DNA of 64,000 bases from Streptomyces cinerochromogenes (GTDB lineage Bacteria > Actinomycetota > Actinomycetes > Streptomycetales > Streptomycetaceae), in assembly GCF_014648635.1 (NCBI RefSeq), contig NZ_BMRM01000004.1, positions 186,001 through 250,000 on the forward strand, in the 5' to 3' direction. A program made the translations under genes and the position numbers. The notes beneath the pieces were generated by a model that was not told where the DNA came from, searched no databases, and saw only the letters and a program-made list of their open reading frames with translations. This document shows, piece by piece, positions 1-8,012 of this stretch (position 1 is the stretch's first letter; every line of letters starts with the position of its first letter).

Positions 1-268
1 CGGCGACCCGGCCGAAGAGCAGCGTGAAGCCCGCCGCGCACAGTGCGAACGAGGTACCGATCCACTGCAGGTGCGACAGCGAGAAGCCGAGGTCCTTGCC
101 GATCACCGGCAGCGCCACGTTCAGGATGGCAAAGTCCACGGCCAGCATGAACTGCGTGGCGAGCAGCAGCACCAGCACCAGCTTGAGCCGGGGGGTGAGC
201 ACGGCGGGTGCCGCGTCGACGGCAGTGCCGGGCGCGGTACCGGCCGCCTCGGTATCAGTGACAGACAT
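1..268 (-). CDS. MFS drug-exporter-like transporter, N-terminal part (cut by window edge)
   Basis: Only the first 89 residues are in the window; the gene runs off position 1. Translation from ATG at 268 gives a Thr/Ala-rich cytoplasmic tail of about 25 residues, then a first membrane helix ending in FMLAVDFAILNVALPVIG. That Asp-containing motif after helix 1 is typical of 14-helix DHA2 major facilitator exporters. An AAAAGGA ribosome site lies 9-10 bases before the ATG. The gene is divergent from an XRE regulator at 508, and the spacer holds a long palindrome, so regulator-controlled efflux is the obvious inference. Substrate unknown. Confidence 0.8.
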   Translation of the reverse strand, partial: MSVTDTEAAGTAPGTAVDAAPAVLTPRLKLVLVLLLATQFMLAVDFAILNVALPVIGKDLGFSLSHLQWIGTSFALCAAGFTLLFGRVA

Positions 269-393
269 GACGTCGAGTCCTTTTCCTCGTGGTTCCTGAC
301 ACGCGCCGCACTCGGTCGCGTCACGCGGTTACGGGGAAAAGGCTCGTGGGCGGCCGGATTCCAAGCCAGCACCCTGCATTGCACAGCCAGCAC

Positions 394-420
394 GAGGGTA
401 GTCATTTCATGACCACCCTC
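394..420. promoter_or_regulatory. Palindromic operator between MFS exporter and XRE regulator
   Basis: Two 12-base arms, GAGGGTAGTCAT and ATGACCACCCTC, are inverted repeats with one mismatch around a 3-base centre. The element sits in the 239-base divergent spacer and suits a dimeric HTH regulator, most simply the product of the gene at 508. Binding is inferred. Confidence 0.6.
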
Positions 421-507
421 ACGGCTTTCAGCCTTCGGAACCGGCGGGCATCATGAGAGGTCAACAGTGGGCAGACCCTGCCGCACTCCGCCGACCTGGA
501 GGCATGA

Positions 508-1416
508 ATGGACGCCTCGTCCGAGCTGGGAGACTTCCTCAAGTCGCGCCGCGCCGCGCTGCGTCCCGAGGAGGTCGGCATCAACCCGCACCCGAGCCGC
601 CGCCGCGTCACCGGGCTGCGCCGTGAGGAGCTGGCGATGCTCGCGGGCGTCAGCATCACCCACTACACCCGCATCGAACAGGGCCGCGCCACCAGTGTCT
701 CCGACGGCGTGCTGGAGGCGATCGCACGCACCCTGCGCCTCACCGACGACGAGACGGCCCATCTGAAGGACCTCGCGCGCCCCGCGGCCTCCTCGTCCCG
801 TCCCGCCCCGCCCCGCGTGGCGCACGCCAGCGCCTCGGCCCGGCAGTTGCTGGCGGCCATGACCGACGTACCGGCCGTCATCATGGACCGGCACAACGAC
901 GTCCTCGCGTGGAACCAGCTGGGCCACGCGCTGCTCGCCGGCCACCTGGCGCCCGACAGCCCCGACACACCCGCCACCCGCCCCAACCTGACCCGGATGC
1001 TGTTCCTGGACGAGCAGTACCGGGAGTTGTACGCGAACTGGAACGAGCAGGCCCAACTCGCCGTGGCGCACCTGCGCCTGGTCGCCGGCCGCCACCCCGA
1101 CGACCGCGCCCTCGCCGAGCTCGTCGGGCAACTGACGATGAACAGCGACGAGTTCGCCGCCCTCTGGGCCCGGCACCCGGTGCGCACCTGCACCTCCGGG
1201 CTGAAGCACCTGCGCCACCCCCTGGTCGGTGCGCTGGAACTCAGCTTCGAGAACCTCATCCTCCCCGGCACCTCGGGCCAGCGCCTGATCGCCTACACCG
1301 CCGAGCCCGGCTCTCCCTCGGAGGCGGCACTGCGGCTCCTGGGCAGCGCGACGGCCCCGGTGGTGCAGGACACGACGGCGGCACGGCACTCGGTCACCAC
1401 ACCGGCGGCGCGGTGA
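508..1416 (+). CDS. XRE-family regulator with MmyB-like C-terminal ligand domain
   Basis: 302-residue DNA-binding protein. Residues about 5-75 form a Cro/C1-type HTH with the streptomycete signature RRRVTGLRREELAMLAGVS followed by YTRIEQGR. Residues about 105-280 match the PAS-like MmyB ligand-binding fold seen in many streptomycete XRE regulators, including the VMDRHNDVLAWN-type motif (here IMDRHNDVLAWN) and a C-terminal HPLVGALELSFE segment. The ATG at 508 gives the natural start. It is transcribed away from the MFS gene, with a palindrome between them, so it probably controls that exporter and itself. The ligand cannot be told from sequence. Confidence 0.85.
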   Translation: MDASSELGDFLKSRRAALRPEEVGINPHPSRRRVTGLRREELAMLAGVSITHYTRIEQGRATSVSDGVLEAIARTLRLTDDETAHLKDLARPAASSSRPAPPRVAHASASARQLLAAMTDVPAVIMDRHNDVLAWNQLGHALLAGHLAPDSPDTPATRPNLTRMLFLDEQYRELYANWNEQAQLAVAHLRLVAGRHPDDRALAELVGQLTMNSDEFAALWARHPVRTCTSGLKHLRHPLVGALELSFENLILPGTSGQRLIAYTAEPGSPSEAALRLLGSATAPVVQDTTAARHSVTTPAAR

Positions 1417-1475
1417 CCCCGGCGGGCACCGCCGCCGGTCGCCTGATCGGGCAGACCTAGCGGGACGACATCGCA

Positions 1476-1519
1476 AAGAGCCCCCCTGACCCGCGTTTTT
1501 GCAGGTCAGGGGGGCTCTT
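1476..1519. terminator. Bidirectional hairpin terminator after XRE gene and tRNA-Ala
   Basis: A perfect 16-bp stem (1476-1491 with 1504-1519) encloses a 12-base loop containing TTTTT. It lies at the 3' side of both the plus-strand XRE gene and the minus-strand tRNA-Ala and has the GAGCCCCCC/GGGGGGCTC form common for actinobacterial terminators. Confidence 0.75.
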
Positions 1520-1524
1520 GGGTG

Positions 1525-1597
1525 TGGAGCCTAGGGGAGTCGAACCCCTGACATCCGCCATGCAAAGACGGCGCTCTACCAACTGAGCTAAGGCCCC
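1525..1597 (-). tRNA. tRNA-Ala (anticodon TGC)
   Basis: The reverse complement folds as a complete 73-base cloverleaf: acceptor GGGGCCT with AGGCTCC plus discriminator A, D arm GCTC/GAGC, anticodon loop TTTGCAT reading TGC, and T arm CAGGG/TTCGACT/CCCTA-type. CCA is not encoded. In many actinobacteria tRNA-Ile and tRNA-Ala are adjacent after gyrA; here they are about 13 kb apart. Confidence 0.96.
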
Positions 1598-1729
1598 GGG
1601 AAGGAGCGACCGGCCGGACGGATCACTCTCCGGCGGGTGCCGCAGACCAGAGTACCGGGTCACCCCCCATATCCCGCAAAAAGATTGGGGGTCCCCGTGG
1701 ATGACCACTCTCCGTAAGATGCTCGACGT

Positions 1730-1747
1730 GGTTCGCTACAGCGAACC
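1730..1747. promoter_or_regulatory. Palindrome upstream of the HTH/kinase pair
   Basis: GGTTCGCT and AGCGAACC are perfect 8-base inverted arms separated by AC, 32 bases before the ATG of the HTH gene at 1780. Position and size fit an operator, possibly autoregulatory; a short leader hairpin is the alternative. Confidence 0.5.
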
Positions 1748-1779
1748 GCGGTTTTCAGGGGAAGCGATGGGGAGACGCA

Positions 1780-2328
1780 ATGGACGCCGCACAGCAGGAA
1801 GCCACCGCCAGAGCGCGGGAGCTGCAGCGGAACTGGTACGGGGAGCCGCTGGGGGCGCTCTTCCGTAAGCTCATCGACGATCTCGGGCTGAACCAGGCCC
1901 GGCTCGCGGCGGTCCTGGGCCTGTCCGCTCCGATGCTCTCGCAGCTGATGAGCGGCCAGCGCGCGAAGATCGGCAATCCCGCGGTGGTCCAGCGGGTGCA
2001 GCTGCTGCAGGAGCTGGCGTCCCAGGTGGCCGACGGAAGCGTGAGCGCCGCCGAGGCCACCGAGCGCATGGACGAGATCAAGAAGTCGCAGGGGGGCTCC
2101 GTGCTCAGCAACACGACGCACACGACGAACAGTTCCGGTGCGCCGACCGTCAAGCGCGTGGTCCGCGAGATCCAGTCGCTGCTCCGCTCCGTGGCCGCCG
2201 CGGGCGACATCATCGAGGCCGCGGACGCCCTCACCCCCAGCCACCCCGAGCTGGCGGAGTTCCTCCGCGTCTACGGCGCCGGCCGCACCTCCGACGCCGT
2301 GGCGCACTACCAGTCCCACCAGAACTGA
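1780..2328 (+). CDS. HTH DNA-binding protein upstream of a Ser/Thr kinase
   Basis: 182 residues. Residues about 22-62 contain a Cro/C1-like helix-turn-helix (GLNQARLAAVLGLSAPMLSQLMSGQ), followed by a region rich in charged helices (to about residue 105), a short Ser/Thr linker, and a C-terminal helical domain (residues about 120-180). Only 73 bases separate it from the kinase gene, in the same direction, so the two are probably co-transcribed and the regulator is a candidate substrate. The palindrome at 1730 is a likely target. The family is conserved in Streptomyces as far as I recall; no function is assigned. Confidence 0.8.
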   Translation: MDAAQQEATARARELQRNWYGEPLGALFRKLIDDLGLNQARLAAVLGLSAPMLSQLMSGQRAKIGNPAVVQRVQLLQELASQVADGSVSAAEATERMDEIKKSQGGSVLSNTTHTTNSSGAPTVKRVVREIQSLLRSVAAAGDIIEAADALTPSHPELAEFLRVYGAGRTSDAVAHYQSHQN

Positions 2329-2401
2329 TCCTGGGCGGTCGGTAGCGAGCGGCGCGGGGGACGCCGGGGTTCGTCGGACCAGGGGAGGAGCGGCGGCTGC
2401 C

Positions 2402-3811
2402 ATGGGTGAGGTCTTCGCCGGCCGGTACGAGCTGGCCGACCCGATCGGACGGGGAGGTGTGGGTGCCGTCTGGCGTGCCTGGGACCACCGCCGACGACGC
2501 TATGTGGCCGCCAAGGTCCTCCAGCAGCGCGACGCCCACTCCCTGCTCCGCTTCGTCCGCGAGCAGGCCCTGCGCATCGACCACCCGCACGTCCTGGCCC
2601 CGGCCAGCTGGGCCGCCGACGACGACCAGGTGCTGTTCACCATGGACCTGGTCGCCGGCGGCTCCCTGGTCCACCTGGTCGGCGACTACGGCCCCCTGCC
2701 GCCGGCGTACGTGTGCACCCTGCTCGACCAGCTGCTGTCCGGGCTCGCCGCCGTCCACGCGGAGGACGTGGTCCACCGGGACATCAAGCCCGCCAACCTG
2801 CTCCTCGAAGCCACCGGCACCGGCCGGCCGCGGCTGAGGCTGTCCGACTTCGGCATCGCCATGCGGCTCGGCGAACCCCGGCTGACGGAGACCAACCTCG
2901 TGGTGGGCACGCCCGGTTACCTCGCCCCCGAGCAGGTCATGGGCGCCGACCCCGACTTCCCGGCCGACCTGTTCGCCGTCGGCCTGGTCGCCCTGTACCT
3001 CCTGGAGGGAGCCAAGCCCGACGCCAAGGCGATCGTGCGGTACTTCCTGGAACACGGGACGCCCGGCCCGCCCCAGGGCATCCCGGAACCCCTCTGGCAG
3101 GTCATCGCCTCGCTGCTCCAGCCGGACCCCGCGGACCGGTTCCGCACCGCCACCGGGGCGCGCAAGGCGCTGGCCGCCGCCGCGGAGCTGCTGCCCGAAC
3201 CCGGCCCCGACGACGAACTCATCGAGATCTTCGACCAACTCGGCCCGCTTCCGCCCGGGTTCGGCCCCGGCGGCCCCCTCCGCCAGGCCTCCGGCGTGGC
3301 CCTGGAGCCGGTCCCGGACGGTACGCCGACCCCGGCCGCGGGCGGTACGCGTCCCCCGGCCGCCGAGGCGACCGGCACCGGCTCCCTCTCCGACACGGGC
3401 AGCTTCCGTCTGCTCCCTCCGCAGCAGACCCGGCAGAGCGAGCGGCTCCAGGAGGCGCCGCAGACCCGACAGCCCCACCAGCCCCTCCAGGCCCAGCAGA
3501 CCGACCAGACCGAGCAGACCGAGCGACTCCGGCAGCCCCTGCCCTCGCCCTCGGCGCCGTACCCCCCTGCCGACCCCCGCGTCGACACCGGCACCGCCGC
3601 CTACACCGCCCGCGATCCCCAGGTGCCGCCGCCCCACACCCCTCCGCCGCCCCCGACCCCGACCGCATCACGCGCCGGCGCCCACGGCCGCGGCCGTCGG
3701 GCGCGGCGCGCGGCCCGCCGGCCAGGCCCCCCGGCCAGGGTCGCGATCCCGATCCTGCTGCTGGCGCTGGCCTGCTACGCGGTGGGCTTCTGGGCGCTGG
3801 CCCGGGTCTGA
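2402..3811 (+). CDS. Hanks-type Ser/Thr protein kinase, C-terminally membrane anchored
   Basis: 469 residues. The kinase domain spans about 1-275 and is complete: glycine loop GRGGVG at 16-21, Lys38 in AAKVL, HRDIKPAN at 125-132 with catalytic Asp127, DFG at 149-151 and the APE-like motif. Residues about 300-435 are a low-complexity Gln/Pro/Thr linker. One hydrophobic helix (AIPILLLALACYAVGFWAL) follows an Arg-rich stretch and ends the protein, so there is no extracellular sensor domain such as PASTA repeats. The last 37 bases overlap the 3' end of the convergent surface-protein gene. Substrates are unknown; the upstream HTH protein is the first candidate. Confidence 0.9.
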   Translation: MGEVFAGRYELADPIGRGGVGAVWRAWDHRRRRYVAAKVLQQRDAHSLLRFVREQALRIDHPHVLAPASWAADDDQVLFTMDLVAGGSLVHLVGDYGPLPPAYVCTLLDQLLSGLAAVHAEDVVHRDIKPANLLLEATGTGRPRLRLSDFGIAMRLGEPRLTETNLVVGTPGYLAPEQVMGADPDFPADLFAVGLVALYLLEGAKPDAKAIVRYFLEHGTPGPPQGIPEPLWQVIASLLQPDPADRFRTATGARKALAAAAELLPEPGPDDELIEIFDQLGPLPPGFGPGGPLRQASGVALEPVPDGTPTPAAGGTRPPAAEATGTGSLSDTGSFRLLPPQQTRQSERLQEAPQTRQPHQPLQAQQTDQTEQTERLRQPLPSPSAPYPPADPRVDTGTAAYTARDPQVPPPHTPPPPPTPTASRAGAHGRGRRARRAARRPGPPARVAIPILLLALACYAVGFWALARV

Positions 3812-5313
3812 GCCCGCCGGGCCGCCACCGTCCACCCGCCGAGGAGCAGGAGCAGCGCGGTGCCCGTGCCGAGCCCGCCGACGGCGACCAGCAGCATCAC
3901 CCGGTGACCGGCGCCGGCCCCGGTGTCCCCGGTGAGCGCGGCCTCCCGGTCCTCCTCGGTGACCGAGAAGACGCCGTCCGGTACGGGCCGCCCTGCGTAC
4001 CCCGGCGCCGCCTGGGCCCGGCCGTCCACCCGGACCCGCAGGGTGACCTCGAACGGCCCCTGCCCGAACGCGCCGGTCAGCTGGGTGCCGAGGCTCACGG
4101 CCAGGTAGTAGTCGCCGGCGAAGCGGACGGAGGTGACCCCGGCCGCCACGGCGTACCGGTTGCCGTACTCCACCGGTGGCAGCGGTGCGAGGGCGGCGGA
4201 CTTCGGGGTCCCGGTGTAGCCGAGGGAGGCGCCCTCGACGTAGCCGCGCACGGGGTTGTAGAGGGAGAGGTCGAGGGCGCCGCCGGCATAGCCGTGGCCC
4301 GGGGAGCCGGCCAGCTCGGCGGAGGCGTGCAGCCGTCGGCCCCAGTCCAGCGGCACCTTGTAGAACCGGGTCTCGCCCGGGGCCAGCGTGGTCCGCCAGA
4401 CGCCCTGGCCCAGCGGGCGGGCGGTGGCGAACCCGGTGCCGCCGGAGCGGTCGCGGGGGGTGCCGGTGAGGGGTTCCGGCGTGGCGGAGTCCCAGGTCCG
4501 CGGCGCAGTGGTGGGGCCGGCCGCGGCGAGGCCCGGTTCCGTGGCGGGCGCGATCTCCAGGTCCCACCGCCCCGACGAGGCCGCCGTACCGGAGCCCTCG
4601 GCGTCGAGGCGTTCGACCAGCACGTAGTACGTGCCCCCGCCCTGGCAGAGGGCCTTGCCGGCCTCGCGCTGCCCCAGCGCCGTGACCGGGCGCGGACTGA
4701 GCCCGGCGCCGAAGCGGGCGGAGGAGTAGGAGCAGGAGGTGCCGTTCGCGTCACGGACCGAGACCCGGATGCCGTCGGTGGCGGAGACCGTGGCGTCCGC
4801 GGGCGGGACGGCGGTGACGGGGACGTACGCGGTGTCCGCGGCGGAGAGCCGGAGGCGGTAGAAGAGCCTGCCGCGCGGGGGCAGCGAGCTGCGGTAGGTG
4901 TGGCCGGGGTCCAGCGGGGCGGCGTCCGCGGTGCGCTCCGCACCCGCGGCGGTCCGGGCACCGGGCGCGAAGGCGTACGGCCCCGGACGCGCGCCGGCGC
5001 CGGCGTCGGCTGCCGCCGCGGCGGCCGGGGCACCGGCGGGGACACCGGTCGGCAGGACGAGCGTGGCGGTCAGCACCAGCAGCGCGACCACGGCACGTCG
5101 GCCGGTCAGGACGTACCGGGTGACCAGGGCGTACCGGGCGGTCGGGGCGTACCGGGCGGTCGGGCCGCAGGAGGCGGTGTCCGCGGCCCGCGCGGCTCGC
5201 CGTCCCGCCCACGTCGCCGTACCCCCTCGCGCCCGCACGCGCCACCACCCCCAGTCGTCGGACGGCCGCCCCGGACCGCAGGCCCCATCCTGCCCCGGGT
5301 GCCGCTCGGCCAT
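3775..5313 (-). CDS. Secreted, membrane-anchored protein of unknown function
   Basis: About 512 residues from the ATG at 5313; a GTG at 5367 is also possible and the start is uncertain. A positively charged N-terminal region with short YAPTARYA-type repeats leads into a signal-like helix (AVVALLVLTATLVLPTGVPA) and an Ala-rich stretch. The exported part contains beta-rich segments with paired Cys and repeated FYKV/FYRL and YYLAV/YYVLV motifs, suggesting two related domains. A C-terminal helix (VMLLVAVGGLGTGTALLLLLGG) and an Arg tail anchor it, giving an external domain. It is convergent with the kinase gene and overlaps its end by 37 bases. No family recognised. Confidence 0.7.
   Translation of the reverse strand: MAERHPGQDGACGPGRPSDDWGWWRVRARGGTATWAGRRAARAADTASCGPTARYAPTARYALVTRYVLTGRRAVVALLVLTATLVLPTGVPAGAPAAAAAADAGAGARPGPYAFAPGARTAAGAERTADAAPLDPGHTYRSSLPPRGRLFYRLRLSAADTAYVPVTAVPPADATVSATDGIRVSVRDANGTSCSYSSARFGAGLSPRPVTALGQREAGKALCQGGGTYYVLVERLDAEGSGTAASSGRWDLEIAPATEPGLAAAGPTTAPRTWDSATPEPLTGTPRDRSGGTGFATARPLGQGVWRTTLAPGETRFYKVPLDWGRRLHASAELAGSPGHGYAGGALDLSLYNPVRGYVEGASLGYTGTPKSAALAPLPPVEYGNRYAVAAGVTSVRFAGDYYLAVSLGTQLTGAFGQGPFEVTLRVRVDGRAQAAPGYAGRPVPDGVFSVTEEDREAALTGDTGAGAGHRVMLLVAVGGLGTGTALLLLLGGWTVAARRAQTRASAQKPTA
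5128..5163. repeat. Tandem 18-bp duplication within the surface-protein gene
   Basis: Two identical copies of an 18-base unit beginning GGCGTACCGG lie side by side at 5128-5145 and 5146-5163; a diverged relative precedes them. They encode the repeated YAPTAR-like segment before the signal helix and are in frame, so copy number could vary between strains. Confidence 0.7.
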
Positions 5314-5415
5314 CCGGGCAACGCGTACGCCCGTCCGAAACGCCCCGCACGACCCGGCACTCCGCACCGCCGCCTAACCCGGCCGCCGGGATCCCGCAAC
5401 ACGGGAGAACGCAAA

Positions 5416-5441
5416 ACCCCGACCGCTCAGGCGGCCGGGGT
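5416..5441 (-). terminator. Terminator of the DLW-39 gene
   Basis: Stem CCCCGACCGC with GCGGCCGGGG around loop TCAG, one mismatch, extended by an A-T pair. On the minus strand it is followed by TTTTG. It lies 25 bases past the DLW-39 stop. Confidence 0.65.
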
Positions 5442-5465
5442 CGGTTCAGCTCGGGTACAGGGGAC

Positions 5466-5594
5466 TCACGAACCCGTGGGCACGGAGTCAGTCGCCTCCG
5501 TCCACAGGTCCTGCTCGGCGCGATCCGCCTGGATCTGGCGGTACACGAGGAGCCCGCCGATGGCGGCCAGTGCGACCAGGAGCAGCTTCTTCAC
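5466..5594 (-). CDS. DLW-39 family small membrane-associated protein
   Basis: 42 residues from GTG at 5594. It begins with a Lys-Lys pair and one hydrophobic helix (LLLVALAAIGGLLVYRQI), followed by a charged helix and the DLW motif (residues 29-31) that names the actinobacterial DLW-39 family, then an acidic Thr/Ser tail. Family members are usually around 39 residues and encoded near the gyrA/tRNA region; no biochemical role is established to my knowledge. An own terminator follows at 5416-5441. The gene is divergent from the secreted protein at 5850. Confidence 0.8.
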   Translation of the reverse strand: MKKLLLVALAAIGGLLVYRQIQADRAEQDLWTEATDSVPTGS

Positions 5595-5849
5595 CGCGCG
5601 ACCTCGTCTTTCCTTGACGTAGGGGACCTCTGGCGCCCGACTATACACACCGACCGATATCGATCGGTGACCTGCGTCGGGCCCCAACTCCCGCCCCGGC
5701 GCGGCGCGGAACTTCTCCCGCCCTGTGCGTCCATACGAGTGGTGTTGATCTGAACATCGACGCGCCAGGGGCGTCGGTCCACCACTTCGCGGCGCTCATA
5801 CACATCATGAGGAAAGTACGCAAATCGCCCGACCCGAAAGTGAGGGGCC

Positions 5850-6224
5850 ATGGCCCGGAACAAGGTCATGAAGCTGTGGACCGCCATCGTCACCGCCTTC
5901 CTCGCGCTGTGCACGGCGCTCGGACTCGTCACCGCCGCCACGGCGCCCGCCGCCGCGGCCGGTCCCCGCACCGAGAGCCCCCACACCGGCACCGCGCAGC
6001 GCACGGCCCCCACGATCCCGGCGGCACGCCACTGGGCCTGGTCCCACGGCAAGGCCCTGCCCCCCACGATGAAGCAGCGGATCCGGGCCGAGGCCCACGG
6101 GAAGACGCCGGCCTGCCGCCACCGCCCGGTCGCCGAGAACCAGACCCCGTCCGAGACCACGGCCCACGAGGACGCCTCCGACCCCTCGGACCCGGCTGAC
6201 CCCGCTCGCCGCCTCGACTGCTGA
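5850..6224 (+). CDS. Small secreted protein, probably DUF6344 family
   Basis: 124 residues with a clear signal peptide: MARNKVMKLW, hydrophobic core about 11-30, Ala-rich cleavage region APAAAAGP near 33-38. The mature part is hydrophilic, Pro/Thr/Asp-rich, contains a conserved-looking HWAWSHGKALPPTMKQRI segment, and has two Cys (about 104 and the C-terminal residue) that could form a disulphide. I recall such proteins in streptomycetes as DUF6344, but this is from memory. A strong terminator follows at 6295. Function unknown. Confidence 0.75.
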   Translation: MARNKVMKLWTAIVTAFLALCTALGLVTAATAPAAAAGPRTESPHTGTAQRTAPTIPAARHWAWSHGKALPPTMKQRIRAEAHGKTPACRHRPVAENQTPSETTAHEDASDPSDPADPARRLDC

Positions 6225-6294
6225 GCCTCCCCGTACCGCAGTACCGCAACGTCTCGACCCACGGCGACTTGCGTACGCACCAGTCGACACGAAC

Positions 6295-6323
6295 AGACCC
6301 CCGGCCGGGCAGGCCGGGGGTCT
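6295..6323 (+). terminator. Terminator after the small secreted protein gene
   Basis: Perfect 12-bp stem AGACCCCCGGCC / GGCCGGGGGTCT around a GGGCA loop, 70 bases past the stop at 6224. No long T-run, as usual in this GC-rich genus. Confidence 0.65.
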
Positions 6324-6441
6324 CGCGCTGTTCCGGCTCCCGGTACGACATGCTCGTACCGCCTCCCTCGCTCCGCGCACGGAGCCTCGCGGACCATCGC
6401 TGAACAGAGACGTACGACCCGGAAAGGTGGTGAGCGCTGCC

Positions 6442-7218
6442 GTGAACCGGCGCGTCACCGTAGTCACCGCTGTCCACGGCCCCTCCGCCCGGTTCCTGCC
6501 GGACGCGTACGCGTCCCTGTGCGCGCAGCGGCTGCCCGCCGGCTGGGAGTGGGAGTGGGTCGTGCAGGAGGACGGCACGACGGACGCGATCCGGCCCTAC
6601 GTCCCGGACGACGCCCGGGTGTCCTTCCGCCAGGGCCGGCCGGGCGGTCCCGGGGTCGCCCGGACCATCGCGCTGGCACGCGCCGAGGGCACGTACGTCA
6701 AGGTGCTGGACGCCGACGACCAGCTCACGCCGGGCGCGCTCGCCCGGGACCTCGCCGTGCTGGAGGCGGAGCCCACCGTCGGCTGGACCACGTCCCGCGT
6801 GCTCGACCTGCTGCCCGACGGCTCCACGGCCGGCTTCCCCGGGGACCCCGACGAGGGCCCGATCGAGCGCGGCACCGTCCTCGAACAGTGGAAGCGGAAC
6901 GACTTCCTCGCCCCCGTGCACCCGGCGAGCCTGTGCGTACGGCGGGACCTGCTCACCGCCCTGGGCGGCTGGATGGCGCTGCCGGCCTCCGAGGACACCG
7001 GTCTGCTGCTGGCCCTGGACGCGGTGAGCCGCGGCTGGTTCTCGGCGGAGGCCGGGCTGCTGTACCGCAAGTGGGAAGGGCAGGTCACGGGTCAGGCCGC
7101 GCACGTCGACCCCGCCGAGCGCGCGGCCCGCACGGCGGTCGCCGAGACCCGGGCCCGCGCGCTCGCCGCCTTCGGCTGGAGCTACCCGCCGGCGGCTTCC
7201 CCCACCGGGACCGTGTGA
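6442..7218 (+). CDS. Family 2 glycosyltransferase
   Basis: 258 residues from GTG at 6442; in-frame GTGs at 6427 and 6430 are possible but are too close to the GGAAAGG ribosome site. GT-A fold: N-terminal nucleotide-binding strand VTVVTAVHGPS, WEWVVQEDGTTD segment, PGVARTIALARAEGTYVKVLDADDQ with the DXD metal/nucleotide-sugar motif (near residue 90), and a later EDTGLLLAL acceptor-side motif. No membrane helix, so a soluble enzyme. No other sugar genes surround it, so donor and acceptor remain unknown. It ends one base before the convergent ferredoxin gene. Confidence 0.85.
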   Translation: MNRRVTVVTAVHGPSARFLPDAYASLCAQRLPAGWEWEWVVQEDGTTDAIRPYVPDDARVSFRQGRPGGPGVARTIALARAEGTYVKVLDADDQLTPGALARDLAVLEAEPTVGWTTSRVLDLLPDGSTAGFPGDPDEGPIERGTVLEQWKRNDFLAPVHPASLCVRRDLLTALGGWMALPASEDTGLLLALDAVSRGWFSAEAGLLYRKWEGQVTGQAAHVDPAERAARTAVAETRARALAAFGWSYPPAASPTGTV

Positions 7219-7219
7219 G

Positions 7220-7420
7220 TCACTCGCCGAGGGCGATCGCCTGCGAGGGGCACTTCTCGACCGCCTCCCGGATCTCCTCCCGCACCCGCGGGTCCTCGGC
7301 CGACCGCGCCGCGCCGGGCCGGACGACGCCGTACCCGTCCTCGAACGCGAACACGGCCGGCACCCGGTGCGCGCACTCGGCGGAGCCGTAGCACAGGGAG
7401 CGGTCGACGGAGACCTTCAT
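7220..7420 (-). CDS. [3Fe-4S]-type ferredoxin
   Basis: 66 residues from ATG at 7420. Cysteines follow CYGSAEC (Cys10, Cys16) and later EKCPSQAI (Cys57-Pro), the C-X5-C...CP pattern of single-cluster 3Fe-4S ferredoxins that feed electrons to cytochrome P450s in actinomycetes. The central Cys of a 4Fe-4S motif is missing. No P450 or ferredoxin reductase gene is visible within the window, so its partner must be elsewhere. It is tail-to-tail with the glycosyltransferase gene. Confidence 0.9.
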   Translation of the reverse strand: MKVSVDRSLCYGSAECAHRVPAVFAFEDGYGVVRPGAARSAEDPRVREEIREAVEKCPSQAIALGE

Positions 7421-7505
7421 ACGTCCTCCAGTCGTGCAGTCGCGGGCGGTGACCTCCAGGACGTCCCTGCCCGGCCGCACGCCCGCCGAACCGGCCCGCC
7501 GGTGA

Positions 7506-8012
7506 CTAGGATCTCCGGCTTCCGGCCGCCGCGAGCCAGTGGGCCACCCGGCGGACCGTCGGTTCGTCGAGCCGGTCGGCCAGGACGCGGACCGCCTCGT
7601 CGTCCTCGGGGCCCAGGTCGTACAGGCCCGCCTTGCCCAGTCCGGCCATGAGCACCTGGTGCCGGCGGTCCGTCATGCGTTCCGCGAGCCGGGCCGGCTC
7701 CGGGGAACCGGACGCGGGTGACTGGGACGCGGGGGCCGCGGGTGTCACGGTGGCTACGGCGGGTGTCGTCGGTGTCGCGGGCGGAGTGTCGAAGAGGCGC
7801 CAGGCTCCGTCCTCGGGTCCCCAGAGGGCGACCGTCACCTCACCCCCGCGCGCCCGCACGGTCCGGGTCATGTCACCGACGGCGTACCGCACCGGCCCCG
7901 GGTACGGGGACTCCGCGCCCACCGTCCAGGTGTCCCGGGCGGGCTCGTGGAACATCGCGACCCAGCGCGGTTCACCGGGGGGCCGCGGGCACCGGGGACG
8001 CTGCTTCTCCAT
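7506..8012 (-). CDS. Conserved-looking hypothetical protein
   Basis: 168 residues from ATG at 8012, preceded by a GAAGGGG ribosome site; GTG at 8021 is less likely because it overlaps that site. N-terminal half (to about residue 78) is basic and Trp-rich (PRWVAMFHEPARDTWTVG, VTVALWGPEDGAWRLF), suggesting a small beta domain; a Pro/Thr/Ala linker follows; the C-terminal 65 residues form a helical domain ending LADRLDEPTVRRVAHWLAAAG. No signal peptide or membrane helix. Family not recognised. Confidence 0.65.
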   Translation of the reverse strand: MEKQRPRCPRPPGEPRWVAMFHEPARDTWTVGAESPYPGPVRYAVGDMTRTVRARGGEVTVALWGPEDGAWRLFDTPPATPTTPAVATVTPAAPASQSPASGSPEPARLAERMTDRRHQVLMAGLGKAGLYDLGPEDDEAVRVLADRLDEPTVRRVAHWLAAAGSRRS

